Shown here: positions 35,767-43,687 of the stretch, piece by piece
Layout: every line of letters begins with the position of its first letter
Position numbering within the stretch: position 1 is the stretch's first letter
DNA from: Shouchella shacheensis
GTDB lineage: Bacteria; Bacillota; Bacilli; Bacillales; Bacillaceae_D
Direction: 5' to 3'
Length of the DNA stretch: 64,000 nt
Assembly: GCF_001484965.1 (NCBI RefSeq)
Contig: NZ_LLYY01000010.1
Coordinates: 100,239-164,238, forward strand
Made by a program: the position numbers and the translations under genes
Notes under the pieces: generated by a model
Seen by the model: only the letters and a program-made list of their open reading frames with translations
Told to the model about the DNA's origin: nothing
The model's database searches: none

Positions 35767-36131
35767 TTTGTTCACCCACTCCAGTCTTTAAATTTATTAC
35801 ATCTTGTGCCAGTTAATTGGACATCACATTTTCTGTTAGTTCCTGCTTGGCTTTTCTTCGCGACTGTCCTAGTTCTCAGGCTCTTCAATAAGTTTTACTA
35901 GATAAATGTCTTCCAATGAACTTGGTCTCAACCTTATCAAAAGAGGGTATTGAGGTAAAAGCCATTGCCACCATCGCTCGTTCTTTCAGTTTAGACCAAA
36001 AAGTTGAAGAAAATGTGATGGTTCAAAATTAGTTAACCATACCTTCCACAGATGTCCAAAAAGACCTCCCCTTGTCTACCAGAACCTATACAATAAAAAA
36101 GTTCCTCTCACAATTCCTACTATCTTTCACC
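35767..36131. other. intergenic region between the SHOCT gene and znuA-like gene
   Basis: No gene with a ribosome site is seen. A 44-codon open frame on the plus strand ending at 36032 lacks a ribosome site. A 31-bp direct repeat (35492-35522 and 36004-36034, 28/31 identical) reflects two copies of the activator-type promoter element. Confidence 0.5.
35988..36021 (-). promoter_or_regulatory. PhoP-like direct-repeat promoter, copy 2
   Basis: Minus strand: ATCACA-N5-TTCAAC-N9-TAAACT. Lies about 220 bp upstream of the SHOCT gene and is 28/31 identical around its repeats to copy 1. Confidence 0.45.
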
Positions 36132-36165
36132 CCTACATACTTTCTACACATTTACCTATTACAAT
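36132..36165 (+). promoter_or_regulatory. PhoP-like promoter of the znuA-like gene, copy 3
   Basis: Plus strand: TACATA-N5-TACACA-N9-TACAAT. The same spacing as the minus-strand copies; TACAAT serves as -10 immediately before the Zur box. Confidence 0.45.
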
Positions 36166-36167
36166 AT

Positions 36168-36188
36168 AAAACGTAACTATTTCGATTT
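36168..36188. promoter_or_regulatory. Zur box
   Basis: The 21 bases AAAACGTAAC-T-ATTTCGATTT match the B. subtilis Zur consensus AAATCGTAAT-N-ATTACGATTT at all but three fixed positions. It covers the transcription start just after the -10 TACAAT, where a zinc-bound repressor would block the polymerase. Confidence 0.7.
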
Positions 36189-36208
36189 GTGAGAGGTGAA
36201 GAAGAAAG

Positions 36209-37231
36209 ATGTTCAGTAAAAATTTTATTTTCACTCTGCTGTTATCACTTTTTGTGCTAGGGGCATGCAATTCTGGAGGGAGTGATGATGTACCACAACA
36301 ATCTCAACCAGCCGAGACAGAATCAGAGGCAACAGCTTCGATTATCACAACCACGTTTGTTTTAGAAGATTTTATTCAGACCATTGGTGGAGAAAACGTT
36401 GAAGTAACCAATCTTGTTCCTTCTGGTGGGGATGCACATTCGTTTGAGCCAACCGCACAACAAATGATTGAAATTGCGGAGGCTGACGCGTTTGTTTATA
36501 ACGGCGCTGGCTTTGAAGGCTTTGTCGAGTCTGTCCTGAACTCTTTGCAGGGAGAGGGGATCTTAACACTCGAAGCAACCACTGGAATATCATTAAGACA
36601 AGGAAATGAAGATGAGCATGGGGATGAAACTGCTGACGAACATGAAGATGAACACGGCGAGGAAGCGACGGACCAAGAGCATGTTGAAGAGGAGCATGCC
36701 CATGAGGATGCTGACCCTCATGCATGGCTAGACCCTGTTTTTGCCCTTCAATACGCAGAGAATATTTATGAGCTCTTACTTGAGCTCTATCCAGAGTACG
36801 AAAATGAATTCACAAGCAACTATACAGATTTGAAGGATGCCCTTGAGACATTGCATAATGAATTTGAAGAGATGGTCTCAACAGCGGATCGTGACCAATT
36901 TATCGTCTCACACGCTGGTTACGGTTATTGGGAAGATCGCTATGGCTTAGAACAAATTGCTATCTCAGGTCTATCGCCTACGAATGAACCTTCTCAACGT
37001 CAAGTCCAAGAGGTGATCGAACTAGGAGAGTCATTGTATATGGATCACCTCTATGTTGAACAAAACTTCACGCCTCAAGTTGCGGAAATGATTGCAAACG
37101 AGATCGGTGCAGAAGTTCTTTATTTACACAACCTTGAAGTGCGAACAGATGAAGATATTGAAACCGGTGCTAACTATCTTAGTTTGATGAGAGGAAATAT
37201 TGAATCCTTGAAACAGGGGTTGAATGAGTAA
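36209..37231 (+). CDS. zinc ABC transporter substrate-binding lipoprotein (ZnuA/AdcA type)
   Basis: Zinc-capturing lipoprotein, 340 residues: lipobox LGAC (Cys at residue 20), cluster A-1 fold with first metal His in SGGDAHSFEPT, a His/Asp/Glu-rich loop (about 130-170) before DPHAWLDP, and the third His in FIVSHAGYGYWEDRYGL. The His-rich loop argues for zinc rather than manganese. A Zur box overlaps the promoter. No permease or ATPase gene adjoins it, so it must use a transporter encoded elsewhere, or the Mn-type system at 40-42 kb. GAGGTG precedes the ATG. Confidence 0.88.
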   Translation: MFSKNFIFTLLLSLFVLGACNSGGSDDVPQQSQPAETESEATASIITTTFVLEDFIQTIGGENVEVTNLVPSGGDAHSFEPTAQQMIEIAEADAFVYNGAGFEGFVESVLNSLQGEGILTLEATTGISLRQGNEDEHGDETADEHEDEHGEEATDQEHVEEEHAHEDADPHAWLDPVFALQYAENIYELLLELYPEYENEFTSNYTDLKDALETLHNEFEEMVSTADRDQFIVSHAGYGYWEDRYGLEQIAISGLSPTNEPSQRQVQEVIELGESLYMDHLYVEQNFTPQVAEMIANEIGAEVLYLHNLEVRTDEDIETGANYLSLMRGNIESLKQGLNE

Positions 37232-37260
37232 TTAAAGGAACATAACTTAAATGCATGACA

Positions 37261-37295
37261 AAAGGGTCTCCCAAACAGATTTTGGGAGACCCTTT
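37261..37295 (+). terminator. terminator of the znuA-like gene
   Basis: AAAGGGTCTCCCAAA / TTTGGGAGACCCTTT, a 15-bp perfect stem with a short loop. Confidence 0.9.
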
Positions 37296-37502
37296 CAGAA
37301 TTTCCATGTAGTTAAACAAGAGAGATTTAATGACTATGTCGTCATTTCAGATGTAAAGGGCAACAACTAGCCAGCTAAATAAGCTTTTCTGTATCCAACG
37401 TTGTTTAAACCTCATCATGAATATGCTTGGGACTGTTACTGTCCAACCATAATTGTGTAGAATATCTTATTATACTGTAAATTAGGGTGCTATCAACATC
37501 GG

Positions 37503-38771
37503 CTAAGCGTCCTCGGGAATTTCAAAAACCTCATCAGCAATAGATTCTTCCACGCTATGCATAGTGGCTTGTAACTCTCCCTCTGGAAGTTGGATTTGGT
37601 GCTCTCCTGTTCCATATTGCGCCGCCCACACTCCCAGTTCCATGGCCACCTCCAAAACCTCAATATCTTCTGGTTCGACATTTTCAATCTTAGACCAAAC
37701 AAGCTCTAAGTCAGCGTCTTGTTCTGCAGTATACAAAGTCCGATCGCTGTATCGATAAATCTGGTGAGAGACTAGCTCCCCTGCGATTTCAGTCGTTTGG
37801 CGAAAGTACGGTGCGCTGTCCAACTCCCTTGCCCAAAAGTAGGTATCCTGGTCTCCAGCTTGAATCACCATCTCAAAGCTTTGCGCATAATCCTGTGGAG
37901 GCTGTGTTTGTTCGGCAAACGTGGGCGGTTCTTTTATGACCCGGCTGTCAAAATAAGCTACCACTCCCAGCATAAGCGCCATAGGCATGACAAACATGAC
38001 GGCTACGCCAATCACAGCGGCTACCTGAAACAGGCTATTCTTTTGTCTATGACTTCTCCGTTGAAGAACAGTTTTAGCGAAAGCAGCCGCCTGAAGCAAG
38101 ACAGCAAAAACCCCCATCCCAAAAAAGATATACAAGAACCAGATCGGAGGATAAAATCTCCAGTCAGGGGGTGTGGCTTGAAAAAAATAGAATAGGTATA
38201 ACATGCCGCGAAGCATAGCAATATAGAAAATGACATGAACTAATGTGCTGTGGAGCCATTTCCACGAAGATGCACCTAGAAACTTCACCGCTCTGTTAAA
38301 GGAAGTCACGGCGAGTAAGATGATCATAGGGGCCATTACAAGCCCCATCATATTCATGATGCCAACCTCCGGCCTAAAGAGAACATAACCGCCCAGCTCT
38401 TCCATATATCCAAACCCGAATAGCGTAGCCACATCCCATCGCGCCCAGCGATCCCAAATCGCATAAGCGTGTCCGAACGAAAGTACCGCGAACCATATTC
38501 CAAGCTCCCGCCTCCAGGAAATAAACCGTTTAATGGGGTGCCAGAGCCTAGCAGCTGGTGATAAAATAAGAGCGAGGAACAGAAGAACAAACGCGGCATG
38601 TGCCCACGCTCGCCAGTAGGGATGGTCAGCCCCCCAGTCAGGCCACAGGGCAGGTTCAACCCCCCAGGCCGAATACGATAGGTAAAACAAATAGACTAAA
38701 AGGGCGGAAAAAACCGCTATGCACAGATGGCGCAGACAAATGACCTTTTTGCTTTTTATTTCTTGCAACAT
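37503..38771 (-). CDS. ferric-reductase-like membrane protein with C-terminal soluble domain
   Basis: 422 residues with about eight membrane helices in the first 290 and a soluble, acidic domain of about 130 residues. Haem-ligand-like His occur in RRELGIWFAVLSFGHAYAIW and WKWLHSTLVHVIFYIAML, the pattern of YedZ/MsrQ-type cytochrome b proteins. The C-terminal part (about 300-422) is not recognised. The ATG at 38771 has GGGAG 8 bases upstream. It may feed electrons to a metal or methionine-sulfoxide acceptor outside the membrane; no partner reductase is next to it. Confidence 0.72.
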   Translation of the reverse strand: MLQEIKSKKVICLRHLCIAVFSALLVYLFYLSYSAWGVEPALWPDWGADHPYWRAWAHAAFVLLFLALILSPAARLWHPIKRFISWRRELGIWFAVLSFGHAYAIWDRWARWDVATLFGFGYMEELGGYVLFRPEVGIMNMMGLVMAPMIILLAVTSFNRAVKFLGASSWKWLHSTLVHVIFYIAMLRGMLYLFYFFQATPPDWRFYPPIWFLYIFFGMGVFAVLLQAAAFAKTVLQRRSHRQKNSLFQVAAVIGVAVMFVMPMALMLGVVAYFDSRVIKEPPTFAEQTQPPQDYAQSFEMVIQAGDQDTYFWARELDSAPYFRQTTEIAGELVSHQIYRYSDRTLYTAEQDADLELVWSKIENVEPEDIEVLEVAMELGVWAAQYGTGEHQIQLPEGELQATMHSVEESIADEVFEIPEDA

Positions 38772-38916
38772 ATTTTCATCTCCCTTTGATAGTAGCGTGA
38801 GTTTCGTTATTATTGATTCCAATTGTGTGCGACCCGTAAAAAATAATAAATGTTACATATTTTATTATTTTTGTAACTTTATTCGTAATCTATGGGAGTT
38901 TTGGAGTTTAGAGCTT

Positions 38917-38933
38917 TTGTTGAAATTCAACAA
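38917..38933. promoter_or_regulatory. 8-1-8 palindrome upstream of the ferric-reductase-like gene
   Basis: TTGTTGAA-A-TTCAACAA is a perfect 17-bp palindrome about 145 bp upstream of the start codon, operator-like in size. An 8-bp hairpin GAGGCTTT/AAAGCCTC lies next to it at 38954-38982. Confidence 0.45.
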
Positions 38934-39008
38934 CTTTTACTTGTTTCACTTTGGAGGCTTTGTTTACTTTAACTAAAGCCTCTCGCCACATCTATTCTAT
39001 GTTATGAA

Positions 39009-39031
39009 AAAAGCGCTACATAGCGCTTTTC
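39009..39031 (-). terminator. terminator after the 54-aa open frame
   Basis: AAAAGCGCTA / TAGCGCTTTT around a tiny loop, directly following the TGA at 39030-39032 on the minus strand and followed by T-rich sequence. Confidence 0.65.
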
Positions 39032-39194
39032 AGATTGAACGAGGAACCTCCTTTTCAACAAAGGGTTCCTCTCTTCGTTTGCGCAACGATTTCCAGATGT
39101 AATTGGAGGTGATTGAAATGATACGCCTTTCAATTTGGCTTAAATGCACTGGTGGTTCAATAGCAGCTCCAGCCCAGAAGGGGCGTTCAACCAT
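39030..39194 (-). CDS. small protein or gene remnant, 54 aa
   Basis: ATG at 39194 (AAAGGAT just upstream) to TGA, reading MVERPFWAGAAIEPPVHLSQ..., then SLRKRREEPFVEKEVPRSI. Residue composition looks like real protein, the frame stays open several codons upstream of the ATG, and the stop is followed at once by a terminator. This is either a short gene or the C-terminal remnant of a longer one. A plus-strand 34-codon frame on the same DNA (39118-39222, GGAGGTGA upstream) competes with it. Family not recognised. Confidence 0.4.
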   Translation of the reverse strand: MVERPFWAGAAIEPPVHLSQIERRIISITSNYIWKSLRKRREEPFVEKEVPRSI

Positions 39195-39320
39195 ATCCTT
39201 TGATGCTTTGTCCTTAGAATAAAAAAAAGTTTGTTAATATTATGGTGATTCTTTGTTAAAAGTATGAAGTTTCATAAACCATACGAAATACCCGGGCATT
39301 TGTTCTCTATTTTTAGAGCA

Positions 39321-39362
39321 AAAACAGTGTGCATGAATCTTCAAACACACTGTTTTTTTTTT
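39321..39362 (-). terminator. terminator of the manganese-type ABC operon
   Basis: AACAGTGTG / CACACTGTT stem with a 14-base loop and T-runs on both strands, 50-90 bp after the binding-protein stop. Confidence 0.8.
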
Positions 39363-39410
39363 CGCTAAAACTTATGGCTCATTCTTTATTTTCGAGTAGA
39401 TGAATTCATT

Positions 39411-40352
39411 CTAACGGCCATCATTGACAAGTCCATTGAAAATCGTGTTGGCGTTGGACTCCATCATCTTCATGTACGTATCTCCAGGCGTGCCTTCGTT
39501 TCCAAGGGAATCCGTATAAACTTCTCCGGCAATCGGGACGTTGGTTTCGTTTGAGACCATTTCCATACTCCTTGCGTCAATACTTGTTTCTAGAAAGAGT
39601 GCAGAGACGTCCCTTTCCCTAATTAAATCGATGACATCACGAATTTGCTGGGGAGAGCCTTCGTTTTCCGAATTAATCTCCCAAATATAGCCGGTTTCAA
39701 CCTGATACGCTGCCCCAAAATACTTGAACGCTCCTTCGCTCGTAATTAAAAACCGCTTCTCTTCGGGAATGTCGCTCATCTTTTTCTGTATGTCATTGTG
39801 TAACTCCTCTAGCTGCTGGATATAGTCTTCGGCATTTTTTACATAAACATCTTCATTTTCAGGATTTACTTCTACCAAGGCATCGCGAATATTTTCCGTA
39901 TACGTTATGCCATTTTTTACATCCATCCAAGCGTGCGGGTCAGGTTCCCCGTCAAGCCCCTGCGATTCGAGATAAATAGGTTCCACACCTTCACTTACCA
40001 AGAAAACTTCTTCAGCAGACTTTCCTGTGGTTTCAACAAGCCGGCTGAACCAAGACCCACCTTCTTCAAGGTTTAACCCGTTATAAAATACAAGATCTGC
40101 ATCTGTTGTTTGTTTTACATCTTCCGGTAAAGGGTCATATTCGTGAGGGTCGGCTCCAATTGGAACAAGACTATAAATGTCCGCCTCCTCCCCGCTCACG
40201 TTCTTCACAATGTCATAAAGAATTGAATAGGTAGTCACAATTTTTAACCTGTCGGACTCACCTTCTTGTTGAGATGTAGTAGTCTGACCACAAGCAGCAA
40301 GAACTAGCAATATCAGAAATCCGATTCCATAGGATAGAAGTTTCTTTTTCAT
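39411..40352 (-). CDS. mntA: metal ABC transporter substrate-binding lipoprotein (Mn-type)
   Basis: Cluster A-1 binding protein, 313 residues, lipobox LAAC. Ligand positions fit manganese-type proteins (PsaA/MntA: His, His, Glu, Asp): IGADPHEYDP, DPHAWMD, LITSEGAFKYFG and GEVYTDSLG. The third ligand is Glu and there is no His-rich loop, which argues for manganese over zinc. The ATG at 40352 has GGGAGG 8 bases upstream. Last gene of a three-gene operon with ATPase and permease. Confidence 0.87.
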   Translation of the reverse strand: MKKKLLSYGIGFLILLVLAACGQTTTSQQEGESDRLKIVTTYSILYDIVKNVSGEEADIYSLVPIGADPHEYDPLPEDVKQTTDADLVFYNGLNLEEGGSWFSRLVETTGKSAEEVFLVSEGVEPIYLESQGLDGEPDPHAWMDVKNGITYTENIRDALVEVNPENEDVYVKNAEDYIQQLEELHNDIQKKMSDIPEEKRFLITSEGAFKYFGAAYQVETGYIWEINSENEGSPQQIRDVIDLIRERDVSALFLETSIDARSMEMVSNETNVPIAGEVYTDSLGNEGTPGDTYMKMMESNANTIFNGLVNDGR

Positions 40353-40365
40353 TAAATATACCTCC

Positions 40366-41241
40366 CTAATTTTTGGCAAGCTGTGCGCGATATTTTCTCG
40401 TTCTCATTGCTCTCCATAAAAGTCCTTGCTTCGGTGAGAAAATGAAAGCGATAAAAAACATCGTGGTTGCAACCATGACAATGGTTGATCCAGATGATAA
40501 ATTATAGGTGAAGCTGTAATACAGACCAACGACGGACGCAAACACACCAAACCCTGTTGAAAGCAAAATCATCAGCGATAGTTTATTTGTTAATAAATAA
40601 GCAGTCGCGGCTGGTGTGATTAACATCGCGACGACAAGAACAATGCCTACTGTTTGTAAAGATGCCACTGTCGCCATCGTTAGTAGAATCATAAGCAAAT
40701 AGTGAATCAGCTTGATTGGTAGTCCAAAGGCTGCCGCGATAGTCGGGTCAAATGTCGTCACTAGGAGTTCCTTGTAAAAGAGATAAATTGTCATTAGAAC
40801 GATTAGTGTAACAATGAATGTCATCAACATGTCGGACGTTGGGACAGCTAGTACGTTGCCAAACAAAATATGATAGAGGTCGGCACTACTCTGAACGAAC
40901 GTGATAATAATAATCCCCAATGCAAATGCTGCTGTAAACATAATTCCAATAGATGTGTCATGTTTTACCCGGCTGTTCTGGCTAATGTAGCCAATACCGA
41001 TCGCTGTTAGGAGTCCCGTGAAAATCGCTCCAAAGAAAATGTTAATCCCTAAAATATAAGAGATGGCTACCCCAGGAAGAACAGCATGAGAAATGGCATC
41101 CCCCATCAACGACATGCCCCTTAGGATAATAAAGCATCCGATTACTCCGCATAGAATTCCTACCATCGTCGACGTAAGAAGCGCTCGTTGCAGGAATTCA
41201 TAGGCCATAATCGATTCAACAAAAGAAACGACATTCATCAT
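40366..41241 (-). CDS. mntC: metal ABC transporter permease (Mn/Zn family)
   Basis: Membrane subunit of 291 residues with eight or more helices, ABC-3 family (GDAISHAVLPGVAISYILG near residue 50 and PTIAAAFGLPI). Its start overlaps the ATPase stop by 4 bases. Only one permease gene is present, so the transporter is probably a homodimer in the membrane. Confidence 0.9.
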   Translation of the reverse strand: MMNVVSFVESIMAYEFLQRALLTSTMVGILCGVIGCFIILRGMSLMGDAISHAVLPGVAISYILGINIFFGAIFTGLLTAIGIGYISQNSRVKHDTSIGIMFTAAFALGIIIITFVQSSADLYHILFGNVLAVPTSDMLMTFIVTLIVLMTIYLFYKELLVTTFDPTIAAAFGLPIKLIHYLLMILLTMATVASLQTVGIVLVVAMLITPAATAYLLTNKLSLMILLSTGFGVFASVVGLYYSFTYNLSSGSTIVMVATTMFFIAFIFSPKQGLLWRAMRTRKYRAQLAKN

Positions 41242-41981
41242 GTCAACGTCACCCCGATATCCTCCAGAAAAGAAAACTGATCGTAGTACGCTTCTCTGAG
41301 GGTTACCGGTTGCAGCACGTCATGAGCTTTTCCGTATTTGATCAGTTTTTTATTCAGTAAAAGAAGGTCGTCAAAATAAACAGCGGCTTTGCTGAGGTCG
41401 TGATGAATAACGACAATCGTCTTCCCATCCTTTCGAAACTCATGTAAAAGAGTCATGATCTTTTTTTCACTTGCCACGTCAATCCCTATAAAAGGTTCAT
41501 CTAAAAAAAGCATCTCTGGTTGTTGAGCTAAAGCTCTCGCCAAAAAGACTCGTTGTTGCTGTCCCCCAGATAATTCGCCAATTTGACGTTGACTGAACTC
41601 AGCCATTCCGACCTTCCCGAGACACTGATATGCCAATTGCTTCTCCTTTTTCTTTGGTCGCTTGAAAAGTTTTACCTTAGGGTATGTGCCAATGAGCACA
41701 GTATCAAGAACGGTAATCGGAAAATCCCAATCAATCTCGTTCCGTTGTGGCACGTAGGCAATCGTTTTTCTTATTTCTTGTATCGGTTTATCAAAATATT
41801 GAATGCTTCCTTTATCAATCCGTAAAAGACCTAGCATGGATTTTATTAAACTCGATTTCCCTGCACCATTTGGTCCAATGATCCCAACAATACGACCAGA
41901 ACCAACGGTAAATGTAATATCCTTCAATACTTCTACTCCATGATAAGAGGCATTCAAATCCCTTACTCCAATAGCGTTCAT
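41238..41981 (-). CDS. mntB: metal ABC transporter ATP-binding protein (Mn/Zn family)
   Basis: ATPase subunit, 247 residues: Walker A GPNGAGKSSL, signature LSGGQQQR, Walker B MLFLDEP, switch His in VVIHHDL. First gene of the operon ATPase-permease-binding protein. Upstream lie a TTGC-N6-GCAA palindrome and a PhoP-like promoter copy. Confidence 0.92.
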   Translation of the reverse strand: MNAIGVRDLNASYHGVEVLKDITFTVGSGRIVGIIGPNGAGKSSLIKSMLGLLRIDKGSIQYFDKPIQEIRKTIAYVPQRNEIDWDFPITVLDTVLIGTYPKVKLFKRPKKKEKQLAYQCLGKVGMAEFSQRQIGELSGGQQQRVFLARALAQQPEMLFLDEPFIGIDVASEKKIMTLLHEFRKDGKTIVVIHHDLSKAAVYFDDLLLLNKKLIKYGKAHDVLQPVTLREAYYDQFSFLEDIGVTLT

Positions 41982-42031
41982 CTTTTTACTCCTTTCATCG
42001 TGGGAAAGAAAGTGGCATGTTCAATACTTTA

Positions 42032-42045
42032 TTGCACAAAGGCAA
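42032..42045. promoter_or_regulatory. TTGC-N6-GCAA palindrome, candidate MntR site
   Basis: Palindrome about 50 bp before the mntB-like start codon. MntR boxes of Bacillus contain TTTGC and GCAAA-like arms, so a manganese repressor site is plausible, but it lies well downstream of the promoter at 42142-42175. Confidence 0.35.
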
Positions 42046-42141
42046 CTTTTTAAGCAAAAAAAGAGAGCTGATCACTACTTCCCCTCGTTTCCCACAGAAC
42101 CTTATTTCAGCATGATTCTACCCTTATGCTCACTCAATAAC

Positions 42142-42175
42142 AGTATACATTGTAAATATAAAGAAATTATGAAGA
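42142..42175 (-). promoter_or_regulatory. PhoP-like promoter of the mnt-type operon, copy 4
   Basis: Minus strand: TTCATA-N5-TTTATA-N9-TATACT. Both half sites fit the PhoP consensus TTHAYA exactly, and the -10 is near perfect. Confidence 0.5.
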
Positions 42176-42207
42176 AGGAAAAAGTATTTGGCTCTTCTAA
42201 AAAAACA

Positions 42208-42260
42208 CCTTCCTTTAGTAAGAAGAGACGTCACAATGGTTCTCCCTTACTAAAGAAAGG
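42208..42260 (-). terminator. terminator of the cupredoxin-like gene
   Basis: Two 15-base arms (42208-42222 and 42246-42260) pair with one mismatch; on the minus strand TGTTTTTTT follows. Confidence 0.8.
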
Positions 42261-42277
42261 TTTTGATCCTTTTGCGT

Positions 42278-42694
42278 TTATTCTGTTACAACCAGTGTAC
42301 TTTTCATATTTTCGTGGTCATCTATCGGACCACATACAACACTACAAAGAAGTTCAAATTCTCCAGCTTCGTCCGCAACAAAGGCAACGGTTTCGTCTTC
42401 AGTCAGCGTAACGTCGTATCCTTCAATTAACGCCTCATGGTAACCTTCCATGTTCTCAAACGTTACCTCGACAGTGGCACCTAAAGGCACTTCATACTCC
42501 GCTTGATCAAATGCATAATTTTCAGCGTGAACAACAAGTTCCACGACTTCGCCTTCATTAGTAGCATCACTGGCGTTCTCCGTTTGTTCCGTACCTTCTT
42601 CTTCAGGTTCAGAGGATGTACCATCCGATCCACAAGCAACGATTATAACCGACAACGACAATAAGACAAGTGTTAACCAGAAGCTCTTTTTCAA
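42278..42694 (-). CDS. CuA-like cupredoxin lipoprotein
   Basis: 138-residue lipoprotein (lipobox IVAC) with an acidic linker and a cupredoxin domain similar to the soluble part of cytochrome oxidase subunit II. Ligand-like residues: His in VVHAENYAFD and the C-terminal CSVVCGPIDDHENM. CuA sites read C-x3-C-x3-H-x2-M; here two extra residues separate Cys and His. There are no membrane helices, so it is a free copper protein, perhaps a carrier or donor. A TTG start at 42694, 8 bases after AGGAG, gives a proper signal peptide. Confidence 0.78.
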   Translation of the reverse strand: MKKSFWLTLVLLSLSVIIVACGSDGTSSEPEEEGTEQTENASDATNEGEVVELVVHAENYAFDQAEYEVPLGATVEVTFENMEGYHEALIEGYDVTLTEDETVAFVADEAGEFELLCSVVCGPIDDHENMKSTLVVTE

Positions 42695-42759
42695 TTTGAT
42701 CTCTCCTTTTTTTATCAAATATGTAATAATTTATTCCTTGCTTATATTGTATCATTTGG

Positions 42760-42793
42760 ATACTAGTAAATCTGTTGCGAAAATTGTACAGAT
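42760..42793 (-). promoter_or_regulatory. PhoP-like promoter of the cupredoxin gene, copy 5
   Basis: Minus strand, shifted by one base relative to the others: GTACAA, then a second imperfect half site 11 bp on, then -10 TAGTAT at 66 bp before the start codon. Confidence 0.35.
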
Positions 42794-42862
42794 TAGTGGC
42801 AAATTTATGACCTTGAGAAGAAGCTTGTTAACAGGGGGCATCTCCATTCTTGAATCACTACT

Positions 42863-42896
42863 AGTATAGACCCTAACTTTGATGAAACTATGGAGA
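42863..42896 (-). promoter_or_regulatory. PhoP-like promoter, copy 6 (distal, cupredoxin gene)
   Basis: Minus strand: TCCATA-N5-ATCAAA-N9-TATACT. A second, upstream copy before the same gene, 103 bp from copy 5. Confidence 0.45.
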
Positions 42897-42937
42897 AAAA
42901 AAGAAAGTTACGTTGAGGCAAGTCCTTTTTAGAAAGC

Positions 42938-42948
42938 AATGATAATCA
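42938..42948. promoter_or_regulatory. partial Fur-like box
   Basis: AATGATAATCA is the core of a Fur box (12 of 19 consensus bases over the full length). It lies 90 bp before the lipoprotein gene at 43038. The right half is poor. Confidence 0.3.
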
Positions 42949-43037
42949 GCTTTTCTGTCTCATAGCTATTACTGTTCATGATCGCTCATGAGGCTCATAG
43001 CCTTTGCTTAAAATACAATCATATTGGAGGAGATACA

Positions 43038-43649
43038 ATGAAAAAGGGAGGAACTATTGCTTTAGGGTGCTTGATTAGTTTCGGATTAGTGGCATGTACA
43101 ACCGAGAAAGAAACAGGGACGTCTTCAAATGAAGAAGCGTTAGAAACCGAAGTCATTGACGTTGACACGGATGTTGAATCCAAAGATGAGCCAGCCGTAG
43201 AAAATGAAATAGCCGACGCTGAGGAAGAAGGCATCGAGCATCATGAAGAATTGCCATATGAATGGTCAGGCAGTTATTCGTTCGAACAGGGCATCTACTC
43301 CCTTGTCTTTAATCAAAACGAGTTCGGTGATGAAAGCATGCGAATCGCTTTTATTTTGGAAAATCAGAATATCATGGACCTCGAACATCATGCTGCTCAT
43401 CTTATTGATTCTAGTGCTGAAGAAGTAAAAGAAAACAACGAATTTCAAGCGAACCATGAGTTTGTTTACAACCTATCGTTAAACGAAGACATAACGCAAT
43501 TTACGTTCACCATTAAAGAAGCAGGGGACTATGCCATTTTTACAGAGCATCATCCAGAGGAATTTGAGATGACCATTAGCGATGAAGTAGGGGAAGAAAT
43601 TTCTCCGCAAAACCCAACGGTGTATGAAGAACATGGACATAGCCATTAG
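43038..43649 (+). CDS. acidic His-rich lipoprotein, unknown function
   Basis: 203 residues: lipobox LVAC, an acidic linker of about 60 residues, then a domain of about 110 residues ending in EEHGHSH. His clusters (EHHEELPYEW, LEHHAAHLI, EHHPEEFEM, HGHSH) suggest metal binding. The C-terminal FTIKEAGDYAIFTEHHPEEFEM has the strand pattern of a cupredoxin or cobalt/nickel-binding beta sandwich. GGAGGAG is 5-8 bases before the ATG. Operon with the next gene. Confidence 0.65.
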   Translation: MKKGGTIALGCLISFGLVACTTEKETGTSSNEEALETEVIDVDTDVESKDEPAVENEIADAEEEGIEHHEELPYEWSGSYSFEQGIYSLVFNQNEFGDESMRIAFILENQNIMDLEHHAAHLIDSSAEEVKENNEFQANHEFVYNLSLNEDITQFTFTIKEAGDYAIFTEHHPEEFEMTISDEVGEEISPQNPTVYEEHGHSH

Positions 43650-43687
43650 TGATCAAAAATAAGACATCTTCGTTAGGAGTTGTGATC

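Noticed and set aside
35890..36032. plus-strand frame reading NLVSTLSKEGIEVKAIATIARS...
   Set aside because: No ribosome site or start context and it overlaps the direct-repeat promoter copy; perhaps a remnant, not supportable.
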